Shown piece by piece: positions 61,200 through 64,000 of a stretch of DNA of 64,000 nt. Position 1 is the first letter of the stretch; every line of letters starts with the position of its first letter. The translations under genes and the position numbers were made by a program. Source of the stretch: Streptomyces showdoensis (GTDB taxonomy: Bacteria; Actinomycetota; Actinomycetes; Streptomycetales; Streptomycetaceae); assembly GCF_039535475.1 (NCBI RefSeq), contig NZ_BAAAXG010000026.1:4025501-4089500 (forward strand), read 5' to 3'. A model generated the notes under the pieces. The model was given only the letters and a program-made list of their open reading frames with translations. It was not told the DNA's origin and did not search any database.

Positions 61200-62804
61200 C
61201 TACTTGCGCAGCATGTCCTCGACCTTGCCGCGGACCTCGTCCGTGGCGAGGCCGCGGATGGTCAGCGTGGTGCGGCGGCGCAGCACGTCGTCCGCGGTCT
61301 CGGCCCACTCGTGGTCGCGGGCGTAGGCGACCTGGGCCCAGATCTCCGGTGCGTCGGGGTGGACGCGCTCGGCGAGCTCGGGGTTCTCGTTCGCCATGCG
61401 GGCGATGTCGAAGGCGAGCGAGCCGTAGTGCGTCGCCAGGTGCTTGGCGGTGTCCGCGGACATCCGCGGGCCGGGCGCCGGGCCGTCCACGAGCAGCCGG
61501 TGGGCGACCGCGTTCGGGTTGGCTATGCCGGGCAGCGGGAGCCGCTTCGGCAGCGTCGACACCGGCTCGTAGTCGTCGCCGAGCGGGTGGCCCGGGAGGG
61601 CCTCCAGCTTCTTCATGATGGTGCGGCCGATGTGGCGGAAGGTGGTCCACTTGCCGCCGGCCACCGACAGCATGCCGCCGCGGCCCTCGGTGACGACGGT
61701 CTCGCGCTTGGCCTTGGAGGTGTCGCCGGGACCGCCGGGCAGCACCCGCAGACCGGCGAAGGCGTAGGTGATCAGCGAGCGGTCGAGCTGCTGGTCGCGG
61801 ATGGAGAAGGCGGCCTCGTCCAGGATCTGGGCGGTGTCCTTCTCGTTGACCGCGACCTCGCCCGGGTCGCCCTCGTACTCCTCGTCGGTGGTGCCGAGCA
61901 GGAGCATGTCCTCCCAGGGGAGGGCGAAGGTGATGCGGTACTTGTCGATCGGGGTGGCCAGCGCGGCCTTCCACGGGGCGGTGCGCTTGAGGACCAGGTG
62001 CGCACCCTTGGAGAGGCGGATGGAGGGGGCCGCGTTCGGGTCCTCCATCTTGCGCAGGTGGTCCACCCACGGGCCGGTGGCGTTGAGCACCAGACGGGCG
62101 CTGACGCCGAACTCCTCGCCGTCGAGCCGGTCCTTCAGCTCGGCGCCGGTGACCCGGCCCTTGGTGAAGCGCAGCCCGGTGACCTCGGCGTGGTTGAGGA
62201 CGACCGCGCCGGCGTCGACCGCGGCGCGGACCGTCATCAGGGCCATGCGGGAGTCGTTCATCTGGTCGTCGCCGTAGACGGCGACGGCCTTGAGGTTGTC
62301 CGTGCGCAGCTCCGGCACGTCCTGGGCGGCCTTGGCGGGGCTCAGCAGGTGGCCGACGCCGTCGCCGAAGGCGGACAGGGCGCTGTAGGCGAAGACGCCG
62401 GCGCCGAGCTTGGCCGCGCCGTGCGGGCCGCCCTTGTAGACGGGCAGGTAGAAGGTGAGCGGGTTGGACAGGTGGGGGGCCACCTGGCGGGAGACCGCCC
62501 GCCGCTCGAAGTGGTTCTCCGCGACCAGCTTCACCGCGCCGGTCTGCAGGTAGCGCAGACCGCCGTGGAGCAGCTTGGAGGAGGCGGAGGAGGTGGCGCC
62601 GGCGAAGTCGCCGGCGTCCACCAGGGCCACCCGCAGCCCGGACTGCGCGGCGTGCCAGGCGGTGGAGATGCCCAGGATGCCGCCGCCGATCACCAGGAGG
62701 TCGTACGTCGCCTTGGACAGCTGCTCTCTGGTCTCGGCGCGGGTCGGAAGGGAACCGGCGGCCGGGTGCATCCCCAGGGAGGGGAGGCTCTGCAGGGTGG
62801 TCAT
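61200..62804 (-). CDS. glpD: Aerobic glycerol-3-phosphate dehydrogenase GlpD
   Basis: 534 aa from ATG 62804. FAD motif YDLLVIGGGILGISTAWHAA, SASSKLLHGGLRYLQTG, LVLNATGPWVDHLRK and SVAGGKWTTFRHIGRT are typical GlpD. It oxidises glycerol-3-phosphate to DHAP at the membrane with FAD. It lies 16 bp after glpK on the same strand, so both belong to the glycerol (gyl) operon. Terminates at the palindrome at 61137-61170. Confidence 0.95.
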   Translation of the reverse strand: MTTLQSLPSLGMHPAAGSLPTRAETREQLSKATYDLLVIGGGILGISTAWHAAQSGLRVALVDAGDFAGATSSASSKLLHGGLRYLQTGAVKLVAENHFERRAVSRQVAPHLSNPLTFYLPVYKGGPHGAAKLGAGVFAYSALSAFGDGVGHLLSPAKAAQDVPELRTDNLKAVAVYGDDQMNDSRMALMTVRAAVDAGAVVLNHAEVTGLRFTKGRVTGAELKDRLDGEEFGVSARLVLNATGPWVDHLRKMEDPNAAPSIRLSKGAHLVLKRTAPWKAALATPIDKYRITFALPWEDMLLLGTTDEEYEGDPGEVAVNEKDTAQILDEAAFSIRDQQLDRSLITYAFAGLRVLPGGPGDTSKAKRETVVTEGRGGMLSVAGGKWTTFRHIGRTIMKKLEALPGHPLGDDYEPVSTLPKRLPLPGIANPNAVAHRLLVDGPAPGPRMSADTAKHLATHYGSLAFDIARMANENPELAERVHPDAPEIWAQVAYARDHEWAETADDVLRRRTTLTIRGLATDEVRGKVEDMLRK

Positions 62805-62820
62805 CGCGAATTACTCCTCG

Positions 62821-64000
62821 TCAGTTCTCTTCTGCTTCGAGCCAGCCCATGGAGCGCTCGACGGCCTTGAGCCAGTTCTTGTACTCGCTGTCGCGCTTGT
62901 CGGCGTCCATGCGAGGGGTCCACTCGGCGGCCCGGCGCCAGTTGGCGCGCAGCGCGTCGGTGTCCGGCCAGAAGCCGACGGCCAGACCGGCGGCGTAGGC
63001 CGCGCCGAGGCAGGTGGTCTCGGCGACCATCGGGCGCACGACGGGGGCGTCCAGGAAGTCGGAGAGGGTCTGCATCAGCAGGTTGTTGGAGGTCATGCCG
63101 CCGTCGACCTTGAGGGCGGCCAGCTCGACGCCGGAGTCCTTGGTCATGGCGTCGGTGATCTCGCGGGTCTGCCAGGCGGTGGCCTCCAGGACGGCGCGGG
63201 CGATGTGCGCCTTGGTGACGTACCGGGTGAGGCCGGCGATCACACCGCGGGCGTCGGAGCGCCAGTACGGGGCGAACAGGCCGGAGAAGGCCGGGACGAA
63301 GTAGGCGCCGCCGTTGTCCTCGACGGAGGAGGCCAGGGTCTCGATCTCCGCGGCGGACTTGATGAGGCCCATCTGGTCGCGCATCCACTGCACCAGGGAG
63401 CCGGTGACGGCGATCGAGCCCTCCAGCGCGTAGACCGGCTTCTGGTCGCCGATCTGGTAGCCGACCGTGGTCAGCAGGCCGCTGTAGGAGTTGATGATCT
63501 TGTCGCCGGTGTTCATCAGCATGAACGTGCCGGTGCCGTACGTGGACTTGGCCTCGCCCTCGGCGAAACAGGTCTGGCCGAACAGGGCGGCCTGCTGGTC
63601 GCCGAGCGCGGAGGCGACCGGGACGCCGTCGAGGACGCCGCCCTTGACCGTGCCGTACACCTCGGCGGAGGAGCGGATCTCCGGGAGCACGGTGGCGGGG
63701 ATGTCGATCGAGGCGAGGATGCGCTCGTCCCAGGCCATCTCGTGGAGGTTCATCAGGAGGGTGCGCGAGGCGTTGGTGACGTCGGTGACGTGCACGCCGC
63801 CCTCGACACCGCCGGTCAGGTTCCAGATGACCCAGGAGTCCATGGTGCCGAAGAGGATCTCGCCGCGCTCGGCGCGCTCGCGCAGGCCCTCGACGTTGTC
63901 GAGCAGCCAGCGGACCTTGGGGCCGGAGAAGTACGAGGCGAGCGGCAGGCCGGTCTCGCGGCGGAAGCGGTCCTGGCCGACGTTGCGGCCGAGCTCCTTG
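62821..64000 (-). CDS. glpK: Glycerol kinase GlpK, C-terminal part (5' end outside window)
   Basis: About 393 residues; the frame continues beyond 64000. FGGY kinase: [46 protein letters not shown], and late [20 protein letters not shown] with [15 protein letters not shown], all typical of GlpK. It phosphorylates glycerol. It overlies the glpD operon. The start lies outside the window. Confidence 0.95.
   Translation of the reverse strand, partial: KELGRNVGQDRFRRETGLPLASYFSGPKVRWLLDNVEGLRERAERGEILFGTMDSWVIWNLTGGVEGGVHVTDVTNASRTLLMNLHEMAWDERILASIDIPATVLPEIRSSAEVYGTVKGGVLDGVPVASALGDQQAALFGQTCFAEGEAKSTYGTGTFMLMNTGDKIINSYSGLLTTVGYQIGDQKPVYALEGSIAVTGSLVQWMRDQMGLIKSAAEIETLASSVEDNGGAYFVPAFSGLFAPYWRSDARGVIAGLTRYVTKAHIARAVLEATAWQTREITDAMTKDSGVELAALKVDGGMTSNNLLMQTLSDFLDAPVVRPMVAETTCLGAAYAAGLAVGFWPDTDALRANWRRAAEWTPRMDADKRDSEYKNWLKAVERSMGWLEAEEN

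Overview
High-GC actinobacterial chromosome, almost certainly Streptomyces: GC-rich codons, GTG starts, 4-bp ATGA/GTGA gene overlaps, chaplins, mycothiol genes (mshC, an S-(hydroxymethyl)mycothiol dehydrogenase) and a gene of the SCO1664 family. From memory, the gene order resembles the S. coelicolor chromosome around SCO1660-SCO1710 in reverse orientation (chpC/chpH, mshC, ParJ-like gene, glpD, glpK); this was not checked by alignment. The window looks like core or near-core chromosome. No insertion sequence, prophage, integrase or CRISPR array was seen.

Layout. 1-2.6 kb: end of a CitMHS transporter, then a secreted surface protein and a class F-like sortase, both with a +1 frameshift in a C run. 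2.6-3.4 kb: no intact gene; a decayed regulator-ATPase relic and short repeats. 3.4-12 kb: aldehyde and alcohol dehydrogenases, an EamA transporter, ArsR, TetR and MerR/SoxR regulators, an acyl-CoA dehydrogenase, a MaoC hydratase and YiaA. 12-18.8 kb, mostly minus strand: a DraRnl-like RNA ligase, a BKACE enzyme coupled to a zinc-ribbon protein, an alpha/beta hydrolase, an erythromycin-esterase-like protein and a NamZ-type muramidase. 19-24.4 kb: an SDR, acyl-CoA synthetase and TetR run on the plus strand, facing a phosphotransferase/acyl-CoA dehydrogenase operon on the minus strand. 24.5-30.1 kb: enolase-superfamily dehydratase, metallo-hydrolase, His-rich protein, two DUF202 proteins, NUDIX, and an SDR joined in frame to a TetR. 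30.2-36.6 kb: flavin dehydrogenase, gluconate permease/kinase/GntR, frameshifted amino-acid permease. 36.7-43 kb: multicopper oxidase, mycothiol-dependent formaldehyde pair, pseudouridine synthase, tRNA-Leu(GAG), M20 peptidase. 43-50.9 kb: short and long chaplins, DUF5703, a RecD2-like protein lacking Walker A, aldo/keto reductase, F420-type oxidoreductase, ferritin-like protein. 50.9-64 kb: CorA, phosphatase-DUF3090-SCO1664-mshC group, GH31 glycosidase, PAC2/ParJ-like protein, luciferase-like oxidoreductase, glpD and partial glpK.

How genes work together. The best candidate for an undescribed system is the 19-24.4 kb block. Its SDR, CoA ligase, APH-like kinase and ACAD10/11-type dehydrogenase match the enzyme types of the Pseudomonas levulinate/4-hydroxyacid (Lva) pathway, and both promoters carry a similar TetR-type operator. 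Two other operators recur at separate promoters: a 17-bp palindrome before the aldehyde dehydrogenase and before the acyl-CoA dehydrogenase, and an identical 18-bp site before a TetR gene and a MaoC gene. These suggest small regulons controlling acyl-CoA metabolism.

Sequence quality. Three genes are each restored by deleting one C from a run of six or seven, so homopolymer errors are likely. Functions below are inferred from motifs and family memory; no database search was run.
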